NCBI GenBank assembly: GCA_037074705.1
Contig: CM073590.1
Coordinates: forward strand, 118,225,600-118,289,599
Reading direction: 5' to 3'
DNA: 64,000 nucleotides
Source: Zhengitettix transpicula
Taxonomy: Eukaryota; Arthropoda; Insecta; Orthoptera; Tetrigidae
The notes below the pieces were generated by a model. That model was not told the DNA's origin. It ran no database searches and saw only the letters and a program-made list of their open reading frames with translations. Positions 46,159 through 57,769 of the stretch are shown in pieces (within the stretch, counting starts at the first letter, position 1; each line of letters starts with the position of its first letter). Position numbers and translations under genes: made by a program.

Positions 46159-47715
46159 ATTATCAAGCTTCTTTTTCATAAGTATAATGTTCTATCTCAA
46201 GAAGACGTGTTATGATCAACGACAATTTGAAACAATTACTTTTCTCTATTCAGATGAAAGACAAATAACATTATATTTGTTACTCCAAGGGAAGTTAATA
46301 ACTGAAAGTGCACTTGTTTCGCACCATTGACTCCACTAACTTGCACAAACCAGGTGCACGCATTCGACAAATCACCATCGTAATAAATTTTTACTAGGCA
46401 CCCTTTTAATATCACACGATTAACGAGCGTATAATCTATATGATTTCAGTGTCAAAGTGATATCAAACCTAAGTATTATTATTTATGATGTTGTTCAAAG
46501 GGGATCCCGTCCAGAATGTTATTGTGAATTAATGAAAGTGTCATGGATTAATGGAATATTTTAAATATGATTGCGGTGTTGACGGGGTTTAATTTGTTTC
46601 TTGCGAATAAGAACGAGAACACGAACACGAAGGCAGTTTTTTTAATTCGCGACAGGGACATCGCAAGGTGAGAAGCGCAATGCGGACTTTTAACACCTCT
46701 TACATAGGATATTCTTATTAATATATTCGCTGATCAATATCTGCTCACGGCCTTGACTTCTGTCAAGACACGAAAACCGAGGACTAATTATTTTTCTCTT
46801 TCTCATATGCCACTAGACAAATTTGTCCGTTTCAAAGTAGTTAAATTATCCTTACTTGATGCATACAATTGAAAAATATATTCGCGGAAACTTCGTTCAT
46901 ATTATACAGTATTATATTATTTCTAAATTATTTAACAATCTATATTGAACTTTTTCTCCGACGTACGCAGATATATAGTGTGTATAAGACAAATACAAAT
47001 AGGTACCATTTTATTTATCAAATACAATTTTCATGTAGCGCCTAGTATGCTGCTTGTTACAGAGTTTGTTTTTAAATCATTGTAAAGCGTGGTTTCTGAA
47101 ACATGAAAGCAGTACAATAAATGAATCATGGCCACAACCATTAATTAAAATTTACATTTATAACATTAGAAAAAAAATTTTCATCACTATGTTCTGAGAC
47201 ATCTTTAGTTATATATAATTAACAAAATATGTTTTGGAAGTTTTCGGTCGTGGAGTTTCTGGAAGAAGTCAATTTTTTTCTCTATTTATATTAATTCAAT
47301 TCATATTTTATCTTCTGATAAGTAAAATAGACTGTACGTGTGTGTTTATATGCGAGTATACAAATCTACACCCGTGGTGCAAATTTAACCAACTTTTGTA
47401 CGCGTGTTCCTTTCGAATCGGAAACACTGTGGGGATGAGACAACTACTACCCTTAGAGAAGTTTTCAAACATGTTAAAACGGTCAATATTTTCGTCGGAA
47501 CGAAATTTTTCGGGGCAATGAGATAGTTAGCGTTTCTTCAGATATTTTTGTGTATTATTTCAACCACTTTAGGTATGGGACGGTGCATCTTTGGGGGGGA
47601 CCTTACATAACAATTACGCAAAAACAACCAAAATTGGATCCGGGGTTATGGATGTCGCTGAGTTCAATTTATGACAACCCGGGAAACCCCAGGCACCAAG
47701 CTAGTAATTACATAA
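46159..47715. other. Background
   Basis: No feature recognised; the longest frame (95 codons at 47,234-47,521) has no known domain. Confidence 0.45.
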
Positions 47716-47790
47716 AACTGAAGTAGTCCCTGAAAATAGGGATGAAACGTTTGGTACTATTGTAATAAATGTAAACTTTACTTAAGTAAA
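47716..47790 (+). ncRNA. PLE-type tail with hammerhead-like fold
   Basis: TAGTCC (stem I) - CTGAAAA - short stem II - GAAACGTT - GGTACTA. Six bases of stem I pair (TAGT/ACTA and CC/GG) with one bulged U. Stem III is the palindrome ACGU. The catalytic box deviates at one position (A for G), so it is probably inactive. AATAAATG follows, as in transcript ends. Confidence 0.45.
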
Positions 47791-50345
47791 TTCTTACTTT
47801 TGGCAAAGAGACATTAATTATATTTATATTAATATAAGTTAGATTAATTTTTAAATTTTATTTATAATACAAGGAATACATTAATATTCCTTCTGTTTAC
47901 CTACTGGTGTTTTAATGCTGGGATGAATGGCGAGTGTTTGACTTTTAGGATATGAGAACATAATAAAAATCCCCACGTTTTGTAAATTAATCGGTGTAGT
48001 AACACAAATAATCCAAATATAAATTACGATTAAAATCAGCCTCTGTTTTAAGGATATGTACCAAATTTCAGATGATAAAAGTATACTAATTTATAGTGAA
48101 TACAGTAGGTCTCAACAAATACAGTTTTGTAGCATATGTTTATAACATTAATGCTTTATCGGAAAGTAAATTCGTATAAATCGTGACCCTGACCTACGAT
48201 GCTTCACTATAATACATTTACCTGAATTCCCCACAATTTAATAAATCTTAAGGTTCATATATTCCAATATATGTGATTCTCTAAATTGGGCAATTCGACA
48301 TTGAGTGAATCTGAATACAAGTGGATTGACCTTCGTATATTGAAAGGCAATGGACGTTGAAAAATATATGTGTATATTCAGTGACGCCGAAATGCAATAA
48401 AAAAATTCACTCTACAATGTATTGGGGTCTTCGCTTAAAACTATTTTTTTTATATAGAAAAAGAGTTATGAAATTTATGTTTAATGTTTTACGAAAATAT
48501 TATGCAAGATACCTTTTTTTAAACTAAAATGTGAAATATGGGATACGATACGTTCTTAAACTTAGACGATTGATTACTTTGTATTCAATTTCCGTGGTCT
48601 GTTTAATTATATGCACGGAACACTTAAACTGGGTTGCTAATATTTGATTATATTGACATAAGTCTGTAAATTTTTCAATCCTCCATAATATTAAATTTAT
48701 CGTTGACAGCTGTCATATTATATTTTATGTGTGCTGCCAGTAAGTACTTTTATGATTTTGTATGCCTAAATATGCAGTTATTGGAGTCCTTAAATGCACG
48801 CGTAATTTTTTTTAATTAACAAATTAAATTTATGCGTTAGTAAATACTTAAATATTTCGTACGATATAAATAAATTCACAAAATGTGACAAATGTTTCTA
48901 TATTTACTCAAATTAAAAAATGTTTTCATAAAAAGAACACATTCCCAATTCTGCACATTATATAACTACTATAAATAATCTTTTGTTAAACTGAGTTATA
49001 AAAAATTATGTGTGATAATTAGTCAGCGGATGCAGAGTAAAATAAAGTAATTGCGATACTTTATAATACTAATTTGACATTTTTTTCCTTTAAAGAACCA
49101 TCGCAGTAATTGGCGTAAAAGCTTTATATTACGATTCCATTTTCAACTCAACAGTAGGAAAGTGTAATTTTTCCTTTGATGTTGCCATTCATCAGAAAAC
49201 CTGTGAATAATAGAATATACGGTCCATTACATCCCCTGAAACCCCTGGGACAGACATATTTCCTGTAACTTCTGGAGAGAGACAGCAGTGATAAACTTTC
49301 AAGCTGTAGGAAATCCTTTGTATTCGGAAGTTTTATACGTGTGTTAGTCTGAAAGAATACATTGCCTGCATAGCACTTCTCACTAGTGAAATACTTTAAA
49401 TAGCTGCCTAATTAGCTTATAAAATGACTGAAATCAGGGAGTAAATCAGGTTATGCGTAGAATATAATGTTAGTTTAGCATTATACATCAAGCATTGCTT
49501 CAGTAATTGTGTTTGAGGTTTCCTCGTTGATTATCCTCTTCTCATGCTGTATTCAGTTTCCGGTTTTTTCATTGGTTTTCCCGATTTACAAGTCTCATTT
49601 ACATGTAACACAGCGCTCTTGACACACTAATTAAGGAAAACCATCCTAGACCTGATTTGGCGTTTAACACTATCACATGTCGGTATTCTTGACTGAAGCT
49701 TTCTATTTACATCATTGAGGGAGTATTTATGAGAGCGACATCGTTTCACAATTATTTAAAATATGCAACAATAGTGGTGAAAACGTTAATGTATTACTAC
49801 AGTTTTAAATAATTTATTACGACTCCGAAAATATATTTTAAAGCAATTTTTAAATCTACAAGCTAGATAACTTCTTGTTTATACAATAACGGAAGATCGA
49901 TACTCCACATGAGAATTATAATTAAAATATGAATTCACTTATATGAACTTTGTAACTGGCAGCGCAATTTTAGATAAGATTTTCTTCAGTTATTCGAGCT
50001 GTGTTACGTTAAATAAATACAAACAACGGAAAGGAATAACTACCAGAACTGGTACAAGCATACCCGAGCGTAAGTCTCACTTTACTTTAATCCTGATATC
50101 CTGTTTTACTTTTTTTCCCTGGATGCATTATATCGATCGCCGCACACGAAGTACGATACTATTTAACTTTTTATTTTCAAATATTAATATATCAATTCTG
50201 CACCCCACTAGAAGAAAAATCATACCAAATAATCTATAATTTAATCAACTATTCAATCTACAGAATAATCTCATCAAAATTCACGTAGCCTACTGTATCC
50301 TTAATATAATTTTATTAAAAATTGAATCTACGATTTACTTAAATA
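47791..50345. other. AT-rich background
   Basis: No feature recognised over 2.5 kb. Confidence 0.5.
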
Positions 50346-50356
50346 ATAAAATAATT

Positions 50357-50578
50357 GGTACTTACGTATTAACGCCACCGCAGCAGCACGCATGTATCAC
50401 ACTGTCTTAAATTACATTTCCAAAACTTACGTTTACCGAAATAAAGTTTCATGTCAAAGAGAATTGTTACATTTTCGTTCTTTTGGTAAAATATTTCGGT
50501 AAACGTAAGTTTTGGAAATGTAATTTAAGACAGTGTGATACATGCGTGCTGCTGCGGTGGTGTTAATACTTAAGTACA
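50357..50578. repeat. Near-perfect 84-bp inverted repeat (fold-back element)
   Basis: 50,360-50,443 and 50,492-50,575 are reverse complements with only 2 mismatches in 84 positions, separated by 48 bases. The arms include CAGCAGCACGCATGTATCAC and TTCCAAAACTTACGTTTACC. AAAATAATT lies directly outside both ends (50,348-50,356 and 50,579-50,587), a candidate 9-bp target duplication, although in AT-rich DNA. No coding. Either a recently inserted palindromic mobile element or a locus whose transcript would form a long hairpin. Confidence 0.8.
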
Positions 50579-50587
50579 AAAATAATT

Positions 50588-50920
50588 TAAACAGAAGAAG
50601 TATAGTGAAATATATATTATTTGAATTTTCATGGGTTTACAATTATTATATCTGATATTCAGTAAATTATAAATTGTTTGGTATCATTTTACTTGTGGTG
50701 GTGTTTAGAATTGATATATATTAAATATTTTTTAAAAATATAAATTGAAATTTGATCGACAGAAGTCCACAAATATTCCTCTTGGCCAGCTGGATCTAGA
50801 TCAGTCGTACCGTAGTTCCTAGTTGATAGTACTTTGTTAGTACCAAGTATATTAAATAAGAAATAAATAGCAAGGATAAAGTAAAAAAACTATATATTCA
50901 CGAAGAACTCCTTGTAACCA
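50588..50920. other. Background
   Basis: No feature recognised. Confidence 0.5.
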
Positions 50921-50924
50921 ATTC

Positions 50925-51269
50925 TTATAAATGAAAGAATTCTGACGTATTATTTATTGTATCCTTACACAACTCTCTTATTTCCTTGTAGTCAACTCTT
51001 AGAATTGAATAAAATTCTGATGTATTATTTATTAGATCCTTACACAACTCTCTTATTTCCTTGTAGTCAGCTCTTAGAACTGAAAACAATTCTGACGTAT
51101 TACTGACCATTGCGATTATAATCAATCCATTTAACCTTGGTAAAGTTGGAGTGTAAATGTTCATTTTATTTTTTATTGCAAAGCCACTTTTGGCGACAAA
51201 TATTTGGGGGAAAATTATTAAATTTGTTTGTAATCCTTTGGGTGGTAGATTATTTTCTGAGTAAATCAC
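50925..51269 (-). CDS. Open frame with 25-residue tandem repeat
   Basis: A 114-codon minus-strand frame without ATG at its limit (GTG). Its C-terminal half consists of two and a fraction copies of a 25-residue unit: NTSELFSVLRADYKEIRELC, then KDLIN, repeated as NTSEFYSILRVDYKEIRELC, then KDTIN, then NTSEF. The DNA period is exactly 75 bp (units start at 50,939, 51,014 and 51,089), so the frame is kept. Differences between units are a mix of silent and conservative changes. The helix-forming, charged unit looks like genuine coding sequence, but no family is recognised and the upstream half is nondescript. May be an exon fragment or a decayed element. Confidence 0.3.
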   Translation of the reverse strand: MIYSENNLPPKGLQTNLIIFPQIFVAKSGFAIKNKMNIYTPTLPRLNGLIIIAMVSNTSELFSVLRADYKEIRELCKDLINNTSEFYSILRVDYKEIRELCKDTINNTSEFFHL

Positions 51270-52655
51270 GATATTCGACGTAAAAAGACGGAGGTTTTAA
51301 ATTCTTTACATCAAGAGAGTTTAATTAATAAATTCTCCAATTTCATTTATATGTTGAATTATAGTTGATATATATTAAGTAAGTTAAATTGAGATGCATT
51401 TGATAATTTTGTGGAAGGAAGGAGTCAGAATGCTATACTTAACGTTTAACAGCGCGGAAAAGATATTAGATCAACAAACTTGAAAGTTAGTTCCTGATGA
51501 GATTTAGTTTAGATTTAGTTATTGTGATCGTCAAAGAGACGGTGAGAAACACTATAATAGTTACGAGGAATAAATGAGTTTTGTTGAAGTATTTGGACAA
51601 CACTGATCCGGTCGCAAGCTGGAATGGAGAAACTACGTCTTTGCCGCCAATGTAGGAAGTTTCCTGCAGTTCACGTCCGACACAGTAAAGTACTAAACGT
51701 GGAAAATCGTTTAAAAACCTGACCACATATAGCCAAGAATACCCATTAAAAGTTATTTAATCAAATTAACACTGAAATAGAGATTTTTATGAATTACATA
51801 TAAATTGGCAATGTTAATTATGAAAAATTATGTTTAAGTATTTTATTAAATAAATTAATTATAAACCGGTTAATGTAAATGAAGACAACCTAAATTAATT
51901 TCTTATGCCATTACAAATCGGAACTTGACTGTGTCGTACTTGGCGGCAAATGAGAGGTATGAACGAGATTAAGCTCACGGTTCAATACTCACGAGTTTAT
52001 TGAACTAACTTACAAACTAAGTTAAAATTGAGAACAAATCATTTATATGAATGACTGTGTTTCTGAGTCAACAACGGTCATAACTATTCCCCTGTCACAC
52101 CCAGAAACCATTCCAGCCAATTTAATCAAAAGTCCCAAATTGCTTTTCCAGCCAATACATAGTTAATTATAAAATCAGACAAGTTTAAGAACTTGTAATA
52201 TGGTATGTGGTAATATCGTGGTCCGTCAACGTCTCTTACATTATATTTTCTGATACTTCCGTGTTAAATATCAATTCCCGAATTGGCGTGAATTATTAGT
52301 GAAGTAATTATTTATTGAGGTTTATAATGGTATCGTCGACATCGTGGTCATTGACGACCCGTAGTGAAGTAATCTATTTTAAAATTCAATCATAATCATA
52401 AATAAATGTAATAACTGTATGTGTAAATGTACTTGTCTGTGTAAAGTTTTAATGCATTAATTTTTTATTCCCACAACGGGGAGAAAGAAGAAAATTAAAA
52501 TTTTGAGTAAACATGATAGCCTGCAACTAAATTTAATGTAGTTTTCACTAATTAACAGTTGAATGTTAATTTGTGGAGGCTAGCAAACTAAATGAATAAT
52601 TGATATAATAATAAAACTTTAATGCTAAAATCTATACATTTAAAAATGTATGTAA
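51270..52655. other. Background
   Basis: No gene recognised. Confidence 0.45.
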
Positions 52656-52880
52656 GTTTGTTCCTCAGGTACTTTTAAACCAAACTTGGTACGCATGACT
52701 TACAATCTGCAAAATAACACTGAGGCGGTATAACACCTATAGGGGTCTGGGTAAAAGTAGTGACACAAATATAATGCCAACATGATTGCGATTTGAATCC
52801 AGTCAATTCAGATCCAGTTAAGATCAGCCCATTTACAGTAGTGTGTGTCTTAAGATGGACATTATATACTGGTAGACAAG
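52656..52880. repeat. Possible dispersed insect repeat fragment
   Basis: The stretch AAACTTGGTACGCATGACTT...CACCTATAGGGGT resembles, from memory, a repeat common in insect genomes. Only one copy occurs here, so this cannot be confirmed from the window. Confidence 0.2.
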
Positions 52881-55060
52881 ACAAATATAAAAAAATAGAT
52901 GGTTCTTTAGATATGTCAATTTAATGAAATATTAATTATATGCTCGTATATTGCTAAAATTATGAAGAGTTCATATAAGAAATCGTGATGGTTATTTCAT
53001 GAAAATTCGTGGCATAACTTCTTATCATAAAAATTGAAACTTGAATATGAAACTCGCAAGTGCAATACAAGCTAATCTCGGAAAGCAATAAATGAATTAA
53101 TAATCAACCGACTTAATTTTATTATTACTGGATTATCACAAAATATATCTCTGTGAAGACTCTCTCATTATCTCTCCTGTATTTAAAAATAATGTCACAT
53201 GAAAAACGGCTATTAATTTCATAATCCATACTTATGAACAACTTGGAAGTGTTCTTGCCAAGTTCCTTAGACATTAATACGATGAACGAGAGAATCAGCT
53301 AATCACTTGAAATGAGTAATAGTTCAAAGAAACCTTCAGTGCAACAAATGGCCAGCCTCAAATTTAAAACACTGAATTTTATTTAATTATAGAATTATAT
53401 ATTGTAACATAACGTAACACCATTTATTTGTTATATTTCTTATGTTAATGAACGGAAACATTCTAATAACTAATCAATAATATATAATGAAATATATATT
53501 GATTGATTAAACTGACGAATTTCACTGTTGTGAAAAGTATTGAAATTTAATCGTCATATGTAACGTACAAATGTCTGGTTCATTTCTACTCCTATTATTG
53601 CGCTGAGATTTACGCATATATTTATAAGGAAATAATACCTCTTATTTAATAAGTTATAGGTTTAAGACAGTGCAAAGTTGAATATCAATTCGACACTTGT
53701 GGAATTATTTATGCGCATTAAGGTGACGTTAAGTTAAACATTATTAAAATAATATGCGTTGCCAACTTAAAGGATGTGGAATGTGTCAGGGTGTACAGTT
53801 TTTAGTTTAATATATTAATAATTTTATACAAGTGCTGCATTGTATATAATTATTCATTTATGTTATTAATAGTACATGTACAATCATTTTATTCTGGACT
53901 AATAATATGCTATAACATAAATTAGATATTTTAATATGACTACAGCTCCTCAAATATTCAAAATATATATTACGAGTGTACAGAATTTGGTTCAAGTTAG
54001 TGGCCTCCATAATTTATCAATAGAGAATTGTTTGCTACATAGTGGTGGTAATTCCAACTGTCATCATAATTCAATGTTTGAACGTTTCAAATTTCATACC
54101 ATATGATCATATTTTAAACCCTTTTTACGCTTTGGCGTTAAATAATAATGCCATTGTTAAACTAATTATCCGTTTTTTACCATCAGAAAATATTTTTGTT
54201 GTAATTAGATTTTACTTGTTGGTGGATTGTCAGTCTCTAATTTAATTCATTCGACAAAATTATTAGAATTTGTAATGTCCGCATGCACCAATTCAACCCG
54301 CAGATGTGTTTGATTGAACCCTGTTGGACTTTTGGCGCATCAATACAAAGCTGAACGTGGTAGTTAAAATCTGATACTGACGCTGTCGTGGTGATTGTAT
54401 AGTACGTGCGATAAGCAGATCTAAATATGTCATCACGACTCACGCCAAAATTACATCCAAACAATTTGTGGGTGATATTGTACATTTTGCAGTACAATTG
54501 TGGAAGCAGAATAGTCTGGTGCTGATTGTACCCAGGTATACTTTATTTTGTAGAGAAAAATTCTGGGAATGTAAAGTAAGTTTTGAATAGCGGGTACAGA
54601 CAAAAGGTTCACATTTCAAGTTTCATAAAGTTATAAAGTCGACTTAAGTTAGCAACGAAAATTAAAAGGAAAACTGTTTAGAGCTCGTCATATTTCCAAC
54701 TCGGTGGGGGCTTGTTTTGGAACCTTTAAACTGTCACGCTCTTTGCTGAAATGTTATTGACACTTAAATCTATTTACTTTGATTCTTTTTGGTATGTGAC
54801 TGAAATAATGAAATGCCCATGGTAAATATTAATTTATAATTGAATAAACCTCTGGCAGTTTTTCCTAATTTTATGTTGTTAAAATCTTCGTATTAAACGT
54901 TTCGCTACGAAATGACGCAAGTGAAATTTACATCTTATTAAAGATTCACGGAACGCTGGTCTTAATGCAAATGAGCAACAATCTAGGTTTTCGTCAAATT
55001 TAACTTAATCATAGAATTTAATCCGAGGTGGTACCAAAAGGTTTAAGAAATATATCAATA
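52881..55060. other. AT-rich background
   Basis: No gene recognised. The minus strand at 54,890-54,910 shows GCGAAACGTTT, possibly another weak PLE-tail relic. Confidence 0.4.
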
Positions 55061-55067
55061 AATAAAA

Positions 55068-55894
55068 TTAAAGCATACGTGGTGTGTAGTACCAGAAACT
55101 CTTTGTTCTTCCTAGTCTCTGGTCCTCCACATCCTCCCCACCCTGGTCGATTTCCAATGGTGCGACCAGCTGTACAGGTCGGCTGATGTGGTTCCATTTG
55201 CGGTTCGGAGGATGAGTGTCCCCACCTTCCCATCTCTGCCACGTCTGGTCTCGATGATGCGAGCCTTCTGGCACATATGGCGAAGTTTCAGGTCATCTTG
55301 AAGTAGGACGATGTCGCCAATCCTACTCTCTGGTGTTGGTCCTTTCGGTCGTCGAACCTCGTGGAAACTTATCAAATTCTTGAGATACTCCTTCTTCCGT
55401 CTCTTTAGAAGGTCCGCATACAGTTGCTCCCCCAATTTATTTACTCTTTATTCAGGTCCGTCTTAATTTTAGATTCTTGACCGGAAGGCAATTCCGTTAG
55501 TCTTTTGCCAACAATAAAGTGATTAGGTGTCAAGATCTCAAGTGCATCTTGGATTATTGGCCTTGAATTTATTGCGTCTTCAACTTCAACTAGGACGGTT
55601 CTCAGCGTCTCTTCGTTCACGTTGGCTTTACCCAACACCTTTCTCAAGCTCCGTTTGGTGGTTCCAACCATTCGTTCCCACCAACCTCCCCACCAAGCCG
55701 CACGTGGTACTATAAACTTATTATGGGCAAAGTGGTGGCTAGTAATCCACGACACCTGGATATTATTCACTACCATCATCTTAAACATAGTTCTTAGTAT
55801 ACACAGCTCACAGCGGGGTTTTCCAGTGAATTGGAAGCTTTCCTTTTCCCTGAGCATGTTAGTACCATCAGCGATTCCGCTTGAATGCACTTGA
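55068..55894 (-). pseudogene. BEL/Pao retrotransposon pol: integrase and C-terminal domain
   Basis: The minus strand reads DGTNMLREKESF, then IVPRAAWWGGWWERMVGTTK, RSLRKVLGKANVNEETLRTV, EDAINSRPI and LTPNHFIVGKRL up to a stop at 55,441. Another frame continues KKEYLKNLISFHEVRR, SRIGDIVLLQDD and GRDGKVGTLILRTANGT (55,435-55,200), and a third ends RPVQLVAPLEIDQGG. This is the integrase core end and the DUF5641-type C-terminal domain of BEL/Pao elements. The Glu of WWGG-WWER is the third catalytic residue. At the expected SDNGTN site the sequence is IADGTN, so the second catalytic Asp appears displaced. Two frameshifts; no upstream protease or reverse transcriptase and no long terminal repeat seen. 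Confidence 0.85.
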
Positions 55895-55904
55895 GGGTGT
55901 CAAA

Positions 55905-56310
55905 TATTAGAATTATTAAGTTGATTTTCTTCCTCGGTAATAGCAAAAAGTCACATGGGGCGAGGTCGGATGAATATGGAGGATGCAGTCATCTGGTTTT
56001 CGTCAGAAAGTCGTGACAGATGAACGCAGTCTAGGTAGCAATCCGTCACATGTTCAGTTCATCAGGTAAAATACTCTAGCGCATCCTTGTGATAACCTCA
56101 TGATACTGCAGATGTAGTAGACGGTCTTGTAGAATGGCATTCCGAACAGCGATATTTTCAGGTTTTATGCCGGTCGACGGCTGTCCTGAACGGGAATAAT
56201 TATCAACCGATGTTCTGCCATCTTTAAAACGTTCAAACCATTCGTAGTTTCTTTGTGTGCATTCGCCTCAAAATTCAAGCTTCAACACTTGAAACAAATC
56301 TTTTTGTGGA
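55905..56310 (-). pseudogene. Degraded mariner transposase, internal deletion
   Basis: The minus strand reads NYEWFERFKDGRTSVDNYSR, SGQPSTGIKPENIAVRNAI, LQDR, and after two stops DELNM-x-RIAT. Further left comes PPYSSDLAPCDFLLLPRKKI. These are the helix-turn-helix region (WF-RFK-GR, SGRPST), the DELNMRR segment and the SPDLAPCDF-L-P motif with the third catalytic Asp of mariner transposases. The catalytic part between them, with the first two Asp, is deleted. The lineage differs from the copy at 60.1 kb. It abuts the 5' edge of the BEL/Pao remnant, so one element was cut by the other. Confidence 0.75.
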
Positions 56311-57765
56311 TACTTTGCTCTCTGAAATCTGTCATTGTCAATGTTCGCGGCATACGACACTGGAAATTCCTCACAAAAACTAAACGCGTCCACTAAGCAC
56401 AAATTCCTTTGCCACGTTTCTCCACAAAGTATGTATGCTGGCGTTTCGTCGCACAAGACTCCCTTTAGACGCTCCACAGAAATTCCTGAATCTTATACCT
56501 TGTCGATTATAAAGGGAATGTTGAATTTTTTTTAAAAACAAAAAAAAAATATTTTCATTATAGAATAGTTTAATTATCGTTATTCTGGTTATTCTATGAG
56601 GTTAAGTTGATTGATGCTTTAGCTTAGTGAGAAAGACATTATAAGGCAATGAAGTCAAGAAAATTGTAAATTAACAGCTCAACTAAAATCACAGCCAACC
56701 AAATTAATAAAGTTTCACACTTTCCAAGTTCATTACCGGCTATACTATTTATATGTTGTCTCAACATTGATGACTGATCTATACCACGAACTTAGAAAAA
56801 CCAAGAAATAATTACTAACTCATTCCAATTTCTTGAAAGATAAACAAACTTCGCTTTGTATGATCCAATGCCGGCGAGGTGCTAGTTTGCTTTTCCGTTT
56901 TGGTCATGAACTTGAATTACCAGTATATCACTCATAAGACATTGTGAACACGTTACTTCCGTGGTTATTAAAGGCAAATAAAATAATACGTAATAAAGTT
57001 CTGTGACGCACAAAGTGAGTTTCAAATATGCGCTCCTTTCGGCAGCACTTTTGAGGGCGTAGCGCGTAAATTTGTAGCCCCCGAGGTTGGAAAGCCGAGC
57101 CGAAAAGGTCACAAGAGCTTCACGTTCCTACAGAATTCATAACCTGCTGAGGCGCTGGAAGCTTAACGTCGTCCTAAACGCTCTGTATTGTAAAATATCG
57201 CTTCCGTAACATCTGCTCAAACTGAAGGATAATATGTTTTAATTTAGCCATTGTGCAGTCGATAGATAAATTGTTGTGCACGAAATATATTATGAGAAAT
57301 TGCACGATTAAAATTGCATAGCGATTCAGTCTTCCTACTTTCGCTTTCCTCTTCAACAGACATAAAACGCTGGAAAATCTCAACTGATGGATTCGTAAGT
57401 ATGGAAAAAATTTAACAATGCAAGTAAGAACTGGGGTTGTCGAATGAAAGCTATGTAGAATAGATTTGTTTTAGTCAGTTATAAATAATATCGTATTTGG
57501 AGTCTTCTTATTTAAATTTAAGGAAAATATTTTGTCAGTAAATCTTTCGTTTCTTAATTTGTCTCACAGGATTAGTTAGATACCAATTTGATTATGAAAC
57601 TTTTAACAAGTATTCATATGACACTACGACTAATCTATGAACTTTGTGGTTCTATCTAGGTGATTTTGCCTTCGAGTTCCAACTATAATTTCGGAATTTC
57701 ACTATACTAATTTTATAGTAGACGTTTTGATTATGTTGACATTTACGGGGCAATTTATGGACCTC
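56311..57765. other. Background
   Basis: No gene recognised. The 69-codon minus-strand frame at 56,268-56,477 runs into the mariner remnant and its N-terminal part is unexplained. Confidence 0.4.
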
Positions 57766-57769
57766 CTTG

